From Sphingomonas jaspsi DSM 18422 (GTDB taxonomy: Bacteria; Pseudomonadota; Alphaproteobacteria; Sphingomonadales; Sphingomonadaceae): a DNA stretch of 64,000 nt. The notes beneath the pieces were generated by a model. It saw only the letters and a program-made list of their open reading frames with translations, did not search any database and was not told the DNA's origin. The stretch spans positions 1,175,810-1,239,809 of the forward strand of contig NZ_KK073876.1 in assembly GCF_000585415.1 (NCBI RefSeq). Reading direction: 5' to 3'. Below, piece after piece: positions 1 through 9,246 of the stretch. The position numbers and the translations under genes were made by a program. Numbering within the stretch: position 1 is the stretch's first letter; each line of letters opens with the position of its first letter.

Positions 1-157
1 GGCAGAAATAGGGGCCTTCGAACAGTTCGGGCGGCAGCACGACCTGCGCCCCCTTGCCCGCGGCTTCGCGGACGAGGTCGGAGACGTTGCGGATATTTTC
101 GGCGGTATCGTCGCCGAAGGCGAGCTGGAGCGCCCCGACCTTGATCTTCTGGCTCAT
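1..157 (-). CDS. aguB: N-carbamoylputrescine amidase, 3' part off the window
   Basis: Only the first 52 codons are inside the window; the gene runs off the left edge. The N-terminus starts MSQKIKVGALQLAFGDD and continues to LPPELFEGPYFC. The Glu in PPELFEG sits where carbon-nitrogen hydrolases (nitrilase superfamily) keep the Glu of their Glu-Lys-Cys triad; the other two residues lie outside. The enzyme would hydrolyse N-carbamoylputrescine to putrescine, the step after agmatine deiminase. Its ATG overlaps the stop of aguA (ATGA, 154-157), so the two are probably translationally coupled. The context makes AguB much more likely than another nitrilase-family amidase. Confidence 0.85.
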   Translation of the reverse strand, partial: MSQKIKVGALQLAFGDDTAENIRNVSDLVREAAGKGAQVVLPPELFEGPYFC

Positions 158-1131
158 TTCGGCACCTGCTGGCTAAGGCAATGGAAGCTGCCGCCGCCGG
201 TCAGCACATGATCGGCGCGCAAGCCCACAACGCGGCGGTCGGGGAAAATCTCCGCCAGCGCTGCGACGGCGGCATCATCGTTGGGCGCGCCGTAGAGCGG
301 CACCACGACGGTGGCGTTCCCGACGTAGAAATTCATGTAGCTGGCGGGGATCGGCTCGCCGTCCTCATCCTCGATCCGGCCGGGCGAGGGGAGGGCGACG
401 ACCTCCAGCTCGGCATCGAGCAGCGCTTCGGCGGCGTCGGCATAGACCTCCATGTTGGGGTCGTCGGCCTCGGCCTCCGGAATGACGACGCGGCCCGGCG
501 CCACGAACCGCGCAAGATTGTCGACATGGCCGTCGGTATGGTCATTCTCCAGTCCGTCGCCGAGCCAGACGACGCGGGTCGCGCCGAGGTCGCGCTTCAG
601 CCGCGCCTCGACCTCGTCCTTGTCGAACCCGGGGTTGCGGTTGGGATTGAGCAGGCATTGTTCGGTGGTGAGGAAGGTGCCCGTGCCATCGCCGTCGATC
701 GCACCGCCTTCCAGGATCCAGTCGGCCTTGGCGTAGGGCAGGGCGGCCTCGTCGGCCAGCCGCTCGCCAATGCTGTCGTCGCCTTCGAGCTGATATTTGT
801 CGCCCCAGCCGTTGAAGCCGAAGCCCTGCGCACGGCGGTCGGCGCCGCTGCCCATCACGATCGCGCCGGTATCGCGCAGCCAGACGTCGCCGAACGGTTC
901 GACGATGACGCGGGCGAAGGGGCACAGGGCGCGGGCGCGGGCAGCAGCGGTTTCATCCGCCGCGACCAGCCAGATCGCTTCGCCCTGGCCATCGGCATGG
1001 ACGGCGGCGGCGAAGGCGGCGACCTCTTCCTGGGCTGGCGACAGATCGTCTTCCCACAGGTCGGCGGCGCTGGGGAAGCCGATCCACACGGCGTCGTGCG
1101 GTTCCCATTCGGCGAGAGGAGGCATGGTCAT
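154..1131 (-). CDS. aguA: agmatine deiminase
   Basis: A 325-residue protein of the peptidyl-arginine/agmatine deiminase family, which converts agmatine to N-carbamoylputrescine in the cytoplasm. Visible family signatures are WLRDTG, EGGAIDGDG, the ENDHTDGHVDN block with the catalytic His/Asp region, and a C-terminal GGGSFHCLSQQ with the nucleophilic Cys at about residue 318. The start is chosen at ATG 1131 (MTMPPLAEW); ATG 1125 two codons later is equally possible. The open frame continues upstream, but that part is Arg-rich non-family sequence. It is the first gene of an aguA-aguB operon with a 4-base overlap and is divergent from the S9 peptidase gene across 116 bases. Confidence 0.93.
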   Translation of the reverse strand: MTMPPLAEWEPHDAVWIGFPSAADLWEDDLSPAQEEVAAFAAAVHADGQGEAIWLVAADETAAARARALCPFARVIVEPFGDVWLRDTGAIVMGSGADRRAQGFGFNGWGDKYQLEGDDSIGERLADEAALPYAKADWILEGGAIDGDGTGTFLTTEQCLLNPNRNPGFDKDEVEARLKRDLGATRVVWLGDGLENDHTDGHVDNLARFVAPGRVVIPEAEADDPNMEVYADAAEALLDAELEVVALPSPGRIEDEDGEPIPASYMNFYVGNATVVVPLYGAPNDDAAVAALAEIFPDRRVVGLRADHVLTGGGSFHCLSQQVPK

Positions 1132-1247
1132 GGGCCGCGCCCTAGCAAGCGCGGCCGCCGCCGCCAAGAACGGGGCTTGCGTCAGGCCGCGATTTCGCCA
1201 AGCTTCGGCTCGCTCGGTGTTTTGATTTTCGAGTTTTGGGGGGAAAT

Positions 1248-3236
1248 ATGTCCATGATCTGCCGACGCCTTGCTGCGGGTGCCGTCGCCTTGTTCGCGTC
1301 CACTGCACTTTACGCGCAGGCCGCGCCGCTGGCCGATGATGCCAAGTTGTTCGGCGCGCGCCAGAGCGTATCGAACGTCGCCATTTCGCCGTCGGGCAGC
1401 AAGGTGCTGATGCTGGCCGCGGGGCCGGGCCGCACCACCGCGGTGCAGGTGTACGACCTCAACGGCGGACCGATGACCACGCCGATCATGTCGCGCGGCG
1501 ACCCGGAAAGCATCCAGTGGTGCGAATTCGCGACCGACGACCGGCTGGTCTGCCGGTACAGCGGCAATGTGCCGGTAGAGGGCGTGTTGGTCGGGTTCGC
1601 GCGGACCGTGTCGGTCAAGACCGACGGCACCGAACTCAAGATGCTGGGCCAGAACCAGAGCTTCTACGACGACGGCATCCGCCAGGACGACGGCTATGTG
1701 CTCGACTGGTTGCCCGACGACGGCGGGTCGATCCTGATGGCCCGGGTTTATATCCCCGAGGCGGGACGCACCGGTAGCAACATTTCGCGCACCAAGAACG
1801 GCCTTGGCGTCGACAAGATTTCGCTGTCGACCTTGAAGAGCAGCATTGTCGAACAGCCCGACCGGCTGGCGTCGGGGTTCATGACCGACGGTCGCGGCAA
1901 TCTGCGCATCCGCATCCAGGACGAGACGTCCGACGGCGCGACGCTGACCGGCAAGACCAATTACAGCTACCGCAAACCCGGATCGCGCAGCTGGCAAACG
2001 CTCGGCAGCTGGGATCCCAAGGACGGCGATGCCAGCATCTATCCGCTCGCGGTCGAGGGGGATACGAACAGCCTGCTGCTGCTCAAGAAGCTCGACGGGC
2101 GCGATGCGCTCTATCGGATGGCGCTCGACGGAACCAATGGCCTGACGCTGGTGGCCAAGAATGCGCAGGTCGACATTGACGGCGTGTCGCGCTTCGGCCG
2201 GGGCCAGCGCGTCATCAGCTACGACTATGTCGATGATCGTGCGCGCACCGTCTATTTCGACAAGGAATTCGACGCACTGGCCACTCGCCTGGGGCGCGCG
2301 TTGCCGAATGCCGGCGCGATTAACTTCTCCTCGGCCAGCACCGACGGGCAGAAGCTGGTGATCTTCGCCGGATCGGACGTCAGCCCCGGCACCTATTATT
2401 ATTTCGATCGCAAGACGGCCGAGATGTCGGAACTGGCGAAGGTGCGCCCGGCGCTTGCCAACCGCACGCTGGCGGCGGTGAAGTCGGTGACCTACAAGTC
2501 GCGCGATGGCGCCTCCATCCCGGCCTATATCACCATGCCGACCGGGGCGTCGGGCAAGAATATGCCGGCGGTTGTCCTGCCGCACGGCGGGCCCAGCTCA
2601 CGCGACGAATGGGGCTTCGACTGGCTGCCTCAGTTCCTCGCCGCGCGCGGCTATGTCGTGATCCAGCCCAACTATCGCGGCTCGTCAGGCTATGGCGACG
2701 ATTTCCAGAACGAAAACGGCTTCCGCAACTGGCAGACCGCGATCGCAGACATCATCGATTCGGCGGATTATCTGGTCGGGCAGGGGATCGCCGACAAGAA
2801 CCGCCTGGCGATCGTCGGCTGGTCCTATGGCGGCTATGCCGCGCTTCAGTCGGCGGCGGTCGACCCGACCAAGTTCAAGTCGGTCGTCGCAATCGCGCCG
2901 GTGACCGACCTCGCGCTGATGAAACAGCAGGCCGACAACTACACCAACTCCAAACTAGTCCAGGATTTCATCGGCAAGGGCGATCATATCACCGCCGGTT
3001 CGCCGCTGCGTAACGCCAAGGCGATCAAGGTGCCGGTGATGCTGGCGCACGGCGACCTCGATACCAATGTCGAAGTCGATCACAGCGACCGCATGGCCAA
3101 GGCGCTGACCGAGGGCGGCATCAAGGTCGACTATCTGCGCTACAAGGGCCTCGACCACCAGCTGGAAGACAGCAATGCGCGGATCGAAGTGCTGACCCAC
3201 ATGGGCCAGCTGCTGGAACAGACGATCGGCAAATAG
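1248..3236 (+). CDS. S9 family (prolyl oligopeptidase-like) secreted peptidase
   Basis: A 662-residue protein with an N-terminal signal peptide (MSMICRRLAAGAVALFAST, cleavage likely after YAQA), a beta-propeller-like N-terminal half and a C-terminal alpha/beta-hydrolase domain. The catalytic triad is visible as Ser526 in GWSYGGY, Asp605 in HGDLDTNV and His637 in GLDHQLED; HGGPSS forms the oxyanion region. The enzyme probably cleaves oligopeptides in the periplasm. ATG 1248 is chosen because a GGGGGGA Shine-Dalgarno lies 5 bases upstream; the in-frame TTG at 1236 overlaps that site. Sphingomonads usually carry many S9 paralogues, so the exact substrate is open. Confidence 0.9.
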   Translation: MSMICRRLAAGAVALFASTALYAQAAPLADDAKLFGARQSVSNVAISPSGSKVLMLAAGPGRTTAVQVYDLNGGPMTTPIMSRGDPESIQWCEFATDDRLVCRYSGNVPVEGVLVGFARTVSVKTDGTELKMLGQNQSFYDDGIRQDDGYVLDWLPDDGGSILMARVYIPEAGRTGSNISRTKNGLGVDKISLSTLKSSIVEQPDRLASGFMTDGRGNLRIRIQDETSDGATLTGKTNYSYRKPGSRSWQTLGSWDPKDGDASIYPLAVEGDTNSLLLLKKLDGRDALYRMALDGTNGLTLVAKNAQVDIDGVSRFGRGQRVISYDYVDDRARTVYFDKEFDALATRLGRALPNAGAINFSSASTDGQKLVIFAGSDVSPGTYYYFDRKTAEMSELAKVRPALANRTLAAVKSVTYKSRDGASIPAYITMPTGASGKNMPAVVLPHGGPSSRDEWGFDWLPQFLAARGYVVIQPNYRGSSGYGDDFQNENGFRNWQTAIADIIDSADYLVGQGIADKNRLAIVGWSYGGYAALQSAAVDPTKFKSVVAIAPVTDLALMKQQADNYTNSKLVQDFIGKGDHITAGSPLRNAKAIKVPVMLAHGDLDTNVEVDHSDRMAKALTEGGIKVDYLRYKGLDHQLEDSNARIEVLTHMGQLLEQTIGK

Positions 3237-3247
3237 GCAAAAAAATA

Positions 3248-3280
3248 GGGCGGCTCCGGTGTCGGAGCCGCCCCATTTTC
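3248..3280. terminator. bidirectional Rho-independent terminator
   Basis: An 11-bp perfect stem (GGGCGGCTCCG at 3248-3258, its complement at 3263-3273) with a GTGT loop. On the plus strand it is followed by CATTTT. On the minus strand it is followed by TATTTTTTT, from the A-run at 3239-3247. It sits between the convergent S9 peptidase gene and rpsD and can serve both. Confidence 0.85.
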
Positions 3281-3297
3281 GCGTGAAGCCGTGCGGC

Positions 3298-3912
3298 TTA
3301 ACGCGAGTAGAATTCGACGACCAGGTTCGGTTCCATCTTCACCGGGTACGGCACCTCGTCGAGGGTCGGCACGCGGGTGAAGGTGACCTTGTGGTCGCCG
3401 TCGGCGACGACATAGTCGGGAACGTCACGCTCGGCGAGGCTCTGCGCTTCCATGACCAGCGCCATCTGCTTGGCCTTCGGGCCCAGTTCGATGACGTCGT
3501 TCACGTCGCAGCGACGCGAGGCGATGTTGCACTTCACGCCATTGACGCGGATGTGGCCGTGGCTGACCAGCTGGCGGGCCGCCCAGATCGTCGGCGCGAA
3601 CTTGGCGCGGTAAACGATCATGTCGAGACGGCGCTCGAGCAGGCCGATGAGGTTCTGCGAGGCGTCGCCCTTCATCTTCGAGGCGTGCTGGAAGGTCTGC
3701 TTGAACTGCTTTTCGGTGACGTCGCCGTAATAGCCCTTCAGCTTCTGCTTGGCGCGCAGCTGGATGCCGAAGTCCGACATCTTGCCCTTGCGGCGCTGGC
3801 CGTGCTGACCGGGACCATATTCGCGGCGGTTGACCGGGCTCTTGGGACGTCCGAAGACGTTTTCACCCATGCGGCGGTCGAGTTTATACTTGGCGCTGCT
3901 GCGCTTCGACAT
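3298..3912 (-). CDS. rpsD: 30S ribosomal protein S4
   Basis: A 204-residue protein matching S4 over its whole length: the basic N-terminus [18 protein letters not shown], the [10 protein letters not shown] block, and the S4 RNA-binding domain with [14 protein letters not shown] and [11 protein letters not shown]4 is a primary 16S rRNA binder that nucleates assembly of the small-subunit body. It stands alone rather than in the alpha operon, which is common in alphaproteobacteria. It ends at the bidirectional terminator at 3248-3280. Confidence 0.99.
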   Translation of the reverse strand: MSKRSSAKYKLDRRMGENVFGRPKSPVNRREYGPGQHGQRRKGKMSDFGIQLRAKQKLKGYYGDVTEKQFKQTFQHASKMKGDASQNLIGLLERRLDMIVYRAKFAPTIWAARQLVSHGHIRVNGVKCNIASRRCDVNDVIELGPKAKQMALVMEAQSLAERDVPDYVVADGDHKVTFTRVPTLDEVPYPVKMEPNLVVEFYSR

Positions 3913-4062
3913 ATGTCATCCTTCCAATTGTCATGCCGGCCTTGGGGCCAGCGGAACGTCCGGACCGCACCGCCCAGCCTTGCACTGGACGCGATACCCA
4001 CTTCACCGGACATGCGGGATCAATTGCGCGTGGCGCGCTCCTAGTCAGGACCGATCAGAAAG

Positions 4063-4374
4063 TCAACGCGGGCCGGCGGCGGCCGCGTCCTGCCCTTCCA
4101 TCCAGGATCCGCGCGCTTCGACGCCCAGCACTTCGCCGTTGGCCCGGGCCTGCTCGCTGACCCATTCGTCGACGGTGCGGCAAATCCGCTTCGAGGTTCG
4201 CGAGCCGGTCAACACCACGCTGCGGCACACTTCCTTGCGGACCAGCTTCTTGCCCGGGGCCGGCGCGGTGGCCGCCTCGGCGGGCTTGGAAGGGTCATCC
4301 GCTGCCGACGCGGCGGCCGGAACGGCCAGCAGCAACGGCGCTGCAGCCAGGATTTGCACGATATGACGCTTCAT
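4063..4374 (-). CDS. small secreted protein with a CR...CRT core, function unknown
   Basis: A 103-residue protein with a clear signal peptide (MKRHIVQILAAAPLLLAVPA, cleavage near AASA-AD). An Ala/Pro-rich linker follows, then the core EVCRSVVLTGSRTSKRICRT and VDEWVSEQ. The pattern of two Cys spaced by a TGSR motif recurs, to my knowledge, in small uncharacterised sphingomonad exoproteins. The two Cys could form a disulphide in the periplasm. ATG 4374 is preceded by GGGGCAAAG and is the only start that gives a signal peptide; the longer open frame upstream runs under the chorismate mutase gene. No function is assigned. Confidence 0.7.
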   Translation of the reverse strand: MKRHIVQILAAAPLLLAVPAAASAADDPSKPAEAATAPAPGKKLVRKEVCRSVVLTGSRTSKRICRTVDEWVSEQARANGEVLGVEARGSWMEGQDAAAAGPR

Positions 4375-4503
4375 CTTTGCCCCCGATGGTCGAGTGGTAC
4401 ACCTCCGACGCTTGCCACTATAGCGCCGTTGCGATGGGGAGTCGAACATCGGCCCAGATTTGCCGGGTTGAAATGTCGGCCCGGGCAGTCGATGGGTCGG
4501 GCC

Positions 4504-4815
4504 ATGATCGATCCCGTCAAAGATCCCGCAGACTGCACCACCATGGCCGACGTCCGCAGCGGCGTCGACGCCGTCGACCGCGAACTGGTCGCGCTGTTGC
4601 AGCGCCGCTTCGGCTATATGGACGCGGCCGCCCGCATCAAGCCGGATCGTGGCGCAGTGCGCGACCAGTGGCGCAAGGACGACGTCCACGCCAAGGTCGC
4701 CGCCGAAGCAGCCCGCCTCGGCCTACCCGTCGAGCGGCTGCGCGCGGTGTGGGAAGAATTGATGGAGCAGTCGATCGCGTACGAATTCGAACGATTCGAC
4801 GCCACCCGCGCCTAG
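4504..4815 (+). CDS. chorismate mutase, AroQ class
   Basis: A 103-residue all-helical chorismate mutase domain standing alone. The family pattern is visible: the first helix VRSGVDAVDRELVALLQRR, AARIKP with the active-site Lys region, and the last helix RLRAVWEELMEQSIAYE. It converts chorismate to prephenate for Phe/Tyr synthesis; PchB-type isochorismate-pyruvate lyases share the fold and cannot be excluded. ATG 4504 is chosen over the in-frame ATG 4492 because family similarity begins there. Its stop overlaps the trmJ stop by 4 bases in convergent orientation. Confidence 0.85.
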   Translation: MIDPVKDPADCTTMADVRSGVDAVDRELVALLQRRFGYMDAAARIKPDRGAVRDQWRKDDVHAKVAAEAARLGLPVERLRAVWEELMEQSIAYEFERFDATRA

Positions 4816-5537
4816 CGCCGCCGCCGCTTGTCTGACAGGGCACGGACCATGCCGTGCATCGCCTTCAACTCACGGCTCGACCAGCCGGGCTTGGTCAGCA
4901 GCGTGCGGAACGTCAGGCGCGTCGCCTCGGTCCGGTCGGGCGGGAAATAATAGCCCGCCTCGTCCAGTTCGCGGTCGATGCGGCCGATCAGGCTTTCCAG
5001 TTCGGCATGCGGCGCGGGCGGTTCGGCATCGTCCTTCCGCGTCGGCTGGACCAGCGCTTCGCCCCGCGACCATTCATAGGCCAGCAGGATCACCGCCTGG
5101 GCAAGGTTCAGGCTGCCGAATTCCGGATTGATCGGCACGGTAACGATATGGTTGGCCAGCGCGACGTCGGCGCTCTCCAGGCCCGACCGTTCCGGCCCGA
5201 ACAGGATCGCCGAGCGGCCGTCCGACGCGCGGATCTGGCCCGCCATTTCCTCCGGCCCCACCACCGACATGACAAGGTCGCGGCGGCGGACGGTGGAGGC
5301 ATAGACGAGGCTGCAGTCGGCCACCGCCTCGGCCACCGTGTCGAAGACCGCAGCCTTTTCCAGCACGATGTCGGCGCCGCTCGCTGCCGGACCCGCTTCC
5401 GGGTTGGGCCAGCCGTCGCGCGGGGCGACGAGGCGCATTTCGGTGAGGCCGAAGTTGAGCATGGCCCGCGCCGCCTTGCCTATGTTCTGGCCAAGCTGCG
5501 GACGGACGAGGACGATGACCGGAGCGTAGCCGCTCAC
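4812..5537 (-). CDS. trmJ: tRNA (Cm32/Um32) methyltransferase TrmJ
   Basis: A 241-residue SpoU-class (SPOUT) RNA methyltransferase. The start [20 protein letters not shown] is the classic SpoU N-terminal motif, [12 protein letters not shown] is motif 2, and the knot motif [13 protein letters not shown] is motif 3. The C-terminal extension containing [20 protein letters not shown] is typical of TrmJ. It would 2'-O-methylate residue 32 of tRNA anticodon loops with SAM. Its ATG overlaps the nrdR stop (ATGA), so it is the last gene of the run rpiB-glyA-zinc ribbon-nrdR-trmJ. Confidence 0.93.
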   Translation of the reverse strand: MSGYAPVIVLVRPQLGQNIGKAARAMLNFGLTEMRLVAPRDGWPNPEAGPAASGADIVLEKAAVFDTVAEAVADCSLVYASTVRRRDLVMSVVGPEEMAGQIRASDGRSAILFGPERSGLESADVALANHIVTVPINPEFGSLNLAQAVILLAYEWSRGEALVQPTRKDDAEPPAPHAELESLIGRIDRELDEAGYYFPPDRTEATRLTFRTLLTKPGWSSRELKAMHGMVRALSDKRRRR

Positions 5538-6013
5538 AGCAATTTGTCCTGGTTGGCGGGCACGCCTTCCTTTTCGACCCGTTCGGCGATTTCGGCGAAA
5601 TCGGCCGGGTCGGTGAAGTCGCGGTAGATGCTGGCGAAACGGATGTAGGCGACGTGGTCGATGGTCTTGAGGCCGGCCATCACCGCCTCGCCGATCTGCA
5701 CGCTGGTGACTTCGTCGCCCTGCGTTTCCAGCTGGCGCTGCACGCCGCTGACCAGCTGGTCGACGCGTTCGGCGGTGACGTCGCGTTTGCGGGTCGAATG
5801 GCCGATTGCGCGGCGCAGCTTTTCGCGGTCGAACGGCTCGCGCTTGCCGTCGCGCTTGACCACGGTGAGGTCGCGCAGCTGGACGCGTTCAAACGTCGTG
5901 AACCGCGCGCCGCAGCCTTCGCACTGGCGACGACGGCGGATCGAGGTCCCGTCTTCGCTCGGCCGCGAATCCTTTACCTGGCTGTTGTCATGGGCGCAGA
6001 AGGGACAGCGCAT
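5534..6013 (-). CDS. nrdR: ribonucleotide reductase transcriptional repressor NrdR
   Basis: A 159-residue NrdR. It has an N-terminal zinc ribbon (CPFC near residue 3 and CEGCGARF near residue 33), then an ATP-cone domain beginning [18 protein letters not shown]. It senses ATP/dATP and represses nrd operons at NrdR boxes. It lies between a zinc-ribbon membrane protein gene and trmJ. The glyA-nrdR linkage seen here is common in alphaproteobacteria. Confidence 0.97.
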   Translation of the reverse strand: MRCPFCAHDNSQVKDSRPSEDGTSIRRRRQCEGCGARFTTFERVQLRDLTVVKRDGKREPFDREKLRRAIGHSTRKRDVTAERVDQLVSGVQRQLETQGDEVTSVQIGEAVMAGLKTIDHVAYIRFASIYRDFTDPADFAEIAERVEKEGVPANQDKLL

Positions 6014-6331
6014 CTATTTCTTGGTCAATTGCTTGTATGCGACCAGACCACCAACCAGCGCGGCTCCGACACCGACCGTGAGGATGGGCAGTAACGCGCC
6101 AGCAGCTCCTCCGAGTGCAGCACCCCCTGCAATTTTCTTGGCAGCCGGATGGCGTGCAGCATCCTTAAATTGCTCCGTGGCTTCTTTGGCGCTGTCGCTG
6201 ATGAACTCTTTAGCAACGGCAAGCGTGGAGTCTCGCTGTTCAACCGTGAGGCTGGCGCCGCAAGCATCACAGAATTTTGCTTCCGGTTTCCGAGTTTTTG
6301 AGCCGCATTTCAGGCAAGTTTGTAACGCCAT
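6014..6331 (-). CDS. zinc-ribbon protein with glycine-rich membrane segment
   Basis: A 105-residue protein. A four-Cys zinc ribbon (CLKCGS and CDACGASL) occupies roughly residues 6-30, followed by an amphipathic stretch (EFISDSAKEATEQFKDAARH) and a Gly/Ala-rich hydrophobic helix (KKIAGGAALGGAAGALLPIL onward). This suggests a cytoplasmic zinc head on a membrane anchor. ATG 6331 lies 2 bases after the glyA stop; an in-frame TTG at 6337 would overlap glyA. Its third-position GC is visibly lower than its neighbours' (codons such as AAA, ATT, CTT, GCA), so it may be a later insertion between glyA and nrdR. I do not recognise a function. Confidence 0.75.
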   Translation of the reverse strand: MALQTCLKCGSKTRKPEAKFCDACGASLTVEQRDSTLAVAKEFISDSAKEATEQFKDAARHPAAKKIAGGAALGGAAGALLPILTVGVGAALVGGLVAYKQLTKK

Positions 6332-6333
6332 CG

Positions 6334-7647
6334 TCAAGCCTCATAGATCGGGAAACGCGCACAAAGCGCGCGGACGCGCTCGTTGACCGCCTGCTCGACC
6401 GCCGCATCGCCCGCGCCGTCGGTTTTGGCGACCCCGTCGAGGACGTCGGCGACCATGTCGGCGATGTCGCGGAATTCCGCTTCGCCGAAGCCGCGGGTCG
6501 TGCCGGCGGGCGATCCGACGCGGATGCCGCTGGTCTTCATCGGCGGCAACGGGTCGAACGGCACGCCATTCTTGTTGCAGGTGATGCCAGCACGCTCGAG
6601 CGCTTCGTCGGCATCCTTGCCGGTGATGCCGAGGGGCCTGAGGTCGACGAGTGCGAGATGGGTGTCGGTGCCGCCCGCGACGAGGTCAGCGCCGCGTTCC
6701 TTGAGCCGTCCCGCCAGCTTCCGGGCATTGGCGATGACCGCCTTGGCATAGGTCTTGAAGCCGGGCTCCAGCGCTTCGCCGAACGCCACCGCCTTGGCGG
6801 CGATGACATGCATCAGCGGGCCGCCCTGGAGGCCCGGGAAGACTGCCGAGTTGATCTTCTTGGCGATGGCCTCGTCATCGGTCAGCACCATGCCGCCGCG
6901 CGGGCCGCGCAGCGTCTTGTGGGTGGTGGTGGTGACGACATGGGCGTGGCCGAACGGGGTCGGATGCTCGCCCGCCGCCACGAGGCCGGCGAAATGCGCC
7001 ATGTCGACCATCAGCAGCGCGCCGACTTCATCCGCGATGGCGCGGAAACGGGCGAAGTCGAGGTGGCGCGGATAGGCCGAACCGCCCGCGATGATCAGCT
7101 TGGGCTTGTTCTCCTTCGCCAGCCGCTCGACCTCGTCGAAATCGACCAAGTGATCGTCTGCGCGCACGCCGTACTGGATGGCGTTGAACCATTTGCCGGA
7201 CTGGGCCGGGGGGGCGCCGTGGGTCAGGTGACCGCCGGCCGCGAGGCTCATGCCGAGGATGGTGTCGCCGGGCTGGAGCAGCGCCAGCATCACCGCGCCG
7301 TTGGCCTGCGCACCGCTATGCGGCTGGACGTTGGCGAATCCGCAGCCGAACAGCTGCCTGGCGCGGTCGATCGCGAGCTGCTCGACGCTGTCTGACGGGT
7401 GGCAGCCCTGGTAGTAGCGCTTGCCCGGATAGCCCTCGGCATATTTGTTGGTGAACACCGACCCTTGCGCTTCAAGCACCGCCTTCGAGACGATGTTTTC
7501 CGACGCGATCAGCTCGATCTGGTTCTGCTCGCGCTCAAGCTCTTCCTTGATTGCGGCAGCGACGGCGGGATCGGCATTGCCCAGCGTCTCGGTGAAGAAA
7601 CCCAGCGGTTGCACGTCGGTCAAAGGGCGGTCGGCGATGGTCGCCAT
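6334..7647 (-). CDS. glyA: serine hydroxymethyltransferase
   Basis: A 437-residue PLP enzyme interconverting serine plus tetrahydrofolate with glycine plus 5,10-methylene-THF. Family blocks include [28 protein letters not shown] and [15 protein letters not shown] with the Schiff-base Lys. ATG 7647 is chosen, preceded by GGAG; an in-frame TTG lies at 7662 inside rpiB. The start is one base after the rpiB stop, so the genes are co-transcribed. Confidence 0.98.
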   Translation of the reverse strand: MATIADRPLTDVQPLGFFTETLGNADPAVAAAIKEELEREQNQIELIASENIVSKAVLEAQGSVFTNKYAEGYPGKRYYQGCHPSDSVEQLAIDRARQLFGCGFANVQPHSGAQANGAVMLALLQPGDTILGMSLAAGGHLTHGAPPAQSGKWFNAIQYGVRADDHLVDFDEVERLAKENKPKLIIAGGSAYPRHLDFARFRAIADEVGALLMVDMAHFAGLVAAGEHPTPFGHAHVVTTTTHKTLRGPRGGMVLTDDEAIAKKINSAVFPGLQGGPLMHVIAAKAVAFGEALEPGFKTYAKAVIANARKLAGRLKERGADLVAGGTDTHLALVDLRPLGITGKDADEALERAGITCNKNGVPFDPLPPMKTSGIRVGSPAGTTRGFGEAEFRDIADMVADVLDGVAKTDGAGDAAVEQAVNERVRALCARFPIYEA

Positions 7648-7648
7648 T

Positions 7649-8080
7649 TCAGCATTCTCCAAGCATGTCGACGCGGTGCGTGTGGCGCCCGCCGAGGAAG
7701 TCGGTGGTGAGGAAAGCGGTGACGCAGGCCTTGGCCATTTCGATCCCGATCAGGCGCGCGCCGAGCGCGATGGCATTGGCGTCATTGTGCTGGCGGGCGA
7801 GCGTGGCGCTCAAGGGCTCGCTGACCTGCGCGCAGCGGCAGGCCGGATTGCGGTTGGCGGCGATGGCGACGCCGATGCCCGATCCGCATACGGTGATGCC
7901 GCGCTCCGCCTTGCCCTGCTCAAGCGCCTCAGCCAGCGCCGCGCCGTAACGCGGATAATCGACGCTTTCATGCCCGTGCGTGCCGAGGTCGAGGATGTCG
8001 TGCCCCTGCTCGGTAAGCCATTGGGCGAGGGTGTCTTTCATGTCGACGCCGGCATGATCGGCGGAAAGGGCGATGCGCAT
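7649..8080 (-). CDS. rpiB: ribose-5-phosphate isomerase B
   Basis: A 143-residue RpiB/LacAB-family sugar-phosphate isomerase. Visible motifs are [18 protein letters not shown], the phosphate-binding DYPRYG and the active-site [13 protein letters not shown] loop. It interconverts ribose-5-phosphate and ribulose-5-phosphate. ATG 8080 is chosen; GTG 8086 two codons upstream is possible. It is the first gene of the minus-strand run ending in trmJ. Confidence 0.95.
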   Translation of the reverse strand: MRIALSADHAGVDMKDTLAQWLTEQGHDILDLGTHGHESVDYPRYGAALAEALEQGKAERGITVCGSGIGVAIAANRNPACRCAQVSEPLSATLARQHNDANAIALGARLIGIEMAKACVTAFLTTDFLGGRHTHRVDMLGEC

Positions 8081-8137
8081 GGCCACGCTCTAGGGCAAGC
8101 GCCGGAGATTCGCCACCCGTCAGATGCGCCTGCCTGT

Positions 8138-9178
8138 TCAGACTTCCGGCGTGATGCGGGGGACGAAGGCCGGATCGATCGATGCGCGAATCTGGTCGGC
8201 GCATACCGGGCAGAATTCCGCCGCCAGCGTTCGCATCTTGCAGTCGACCGTCGGCCGGAAACGGTCGGTAGGGCGATAGCCGGCGCCTTCGAAGGTGCCG
8301 ACGACGGCACGGCTTCCGGTCCATTTCGTACCCGCCGGGCAGGTCAGCGCGGCTTTGTCCGGGGCGGTCACGATCTGGCGCCATGGCGTCTGGTCGGGTC
8401 GCTTGTATCGGCTGATGTTGCGCCACGGTTTGATCGGGTCGACGTAGGGACTTTCATATTCGTCCTGCAGGCCGAAGGCGTGGCCAAGCTCGTGCAGCAG
8501 GATCAGCAGCGACTGGGCATGATCGGTCGTCGCCCAGGCGATGCGCGGCTTGGCGACCGAATTGGGAATCGAACCGGCCCCGCCATATTTGGCGCTGTCG
8601 ATCAGGACGGCGAGGAATTGATACTGGCCGATGGCGCGGCCGTTGGCGGTCAACGCCTTGGCCACCACGCTTCGCACCGGGTCCTCGTCCCCGCACCACA
8701 GCTGGTTGGTGCTGCCGTCGATGCAGCACTGGGTCGCGAACAGCGTCGGCTTCAACAGTTCTTGGTTGGCTTGCGACCGGTTGCAGCCGATGTCGACCAC
8801 CGCGCCGCCCGCCAGCGGGATGAACAGCGCGTCGATCGCGATGATCGCCGCCAGGGATTTGAACGGTTCGATGGAAAGCAGCCCGGCCGCCACCTTTTCG
8901 GCGCGATTGAAAAACCGGTCCCGGTCGTCGCCGAAGCCTTCGCTGACGAACAGGAAGGTCGCGCCGGGCGTGGGCGGATGGCGGACCGATCGAAGGACGG
9001 CAGGTCCCGTCGGCTGCGAAGGATGCAGCGGCAGGGCGCCAGCCGGCAGCATGCCGAACAGCTGGTCGTCGGGCTTCGGCCGCATAACCTCGGTCCAGAC
9101 CGGTACCGGCGCACCGTCGACCAGAGGAAAGGCTTCGATGAAATGCGAATCCGATGCAGGGCGCGGCTTGCGAGCCAT
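8138..9178 (-). CDS. M64-type (IgA peptidase-like) zinc metallopeptidase, no obvious signal peptide
   Basis: A 346-residue protein with an unmistakable metzincin-like zinc site HELGHAFGLQDEY at about residues 229-241, preceded by FLFVSEGFGDDRDRFFNRA and IDALFIPLAGG. These match the M64 family, where His-His-Asp/Glu bind zinc. The C-terminus is Cys-rich (DCKMR, FCPVCADQI). ATG 9178 gives a hydrophilic N-terminus (MARKPRPASDSHF) with no signal peptide, unusual for a family that is generally secreted. An in-frame GTG at 9205 does not add one. The substrate is unknown. Confidence 0.8.
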   Translation of the reverse strand: MARKPRPASDSHFIEAFPLVDGAPVPVWTEVMRPKPDDQLFGMLPAGALPLHPSQPTGPAVLRSVRHPPTPGATFLFVSEGFGDDRDRFFNRAEKVAAGLLSIEPFKSLAAIIAIDALFIPLAGGAVVDIGCNRSQANQELLKPTLFATQCCIDGSTNQLWCGDEDPVRSVVAKALTANGRAIGQYQFLAVLIDSAKYGGAGSIPNSVAKPRIAWATTDHAQSLLILLHELGHAFGLQDEYESPYVDPIKPWRNISRYKRPDQTPWRQIVTAPDKAALTCPAGTKWTGSRAVVGTFEGAGYRPTDRFRPTVDCKMRTLAAEFCPVCADQIRASIDPAFVPRITPEV

Positions 9179-9246
9179 AGGCTTCACTCCAGCACGGCTC
9201 GGCACCAGCCGCGACGCTTATAGCATGATTGGGCGAAGGGTGCGCG

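Noticed and set aside
181..1257. A 358-codon plus-strand frame opposite aguA and many similar long frames.
   Set aside because: High-GC DNA leaves long open frames opposite real genes. No family signature; aguA occupies this DNA.
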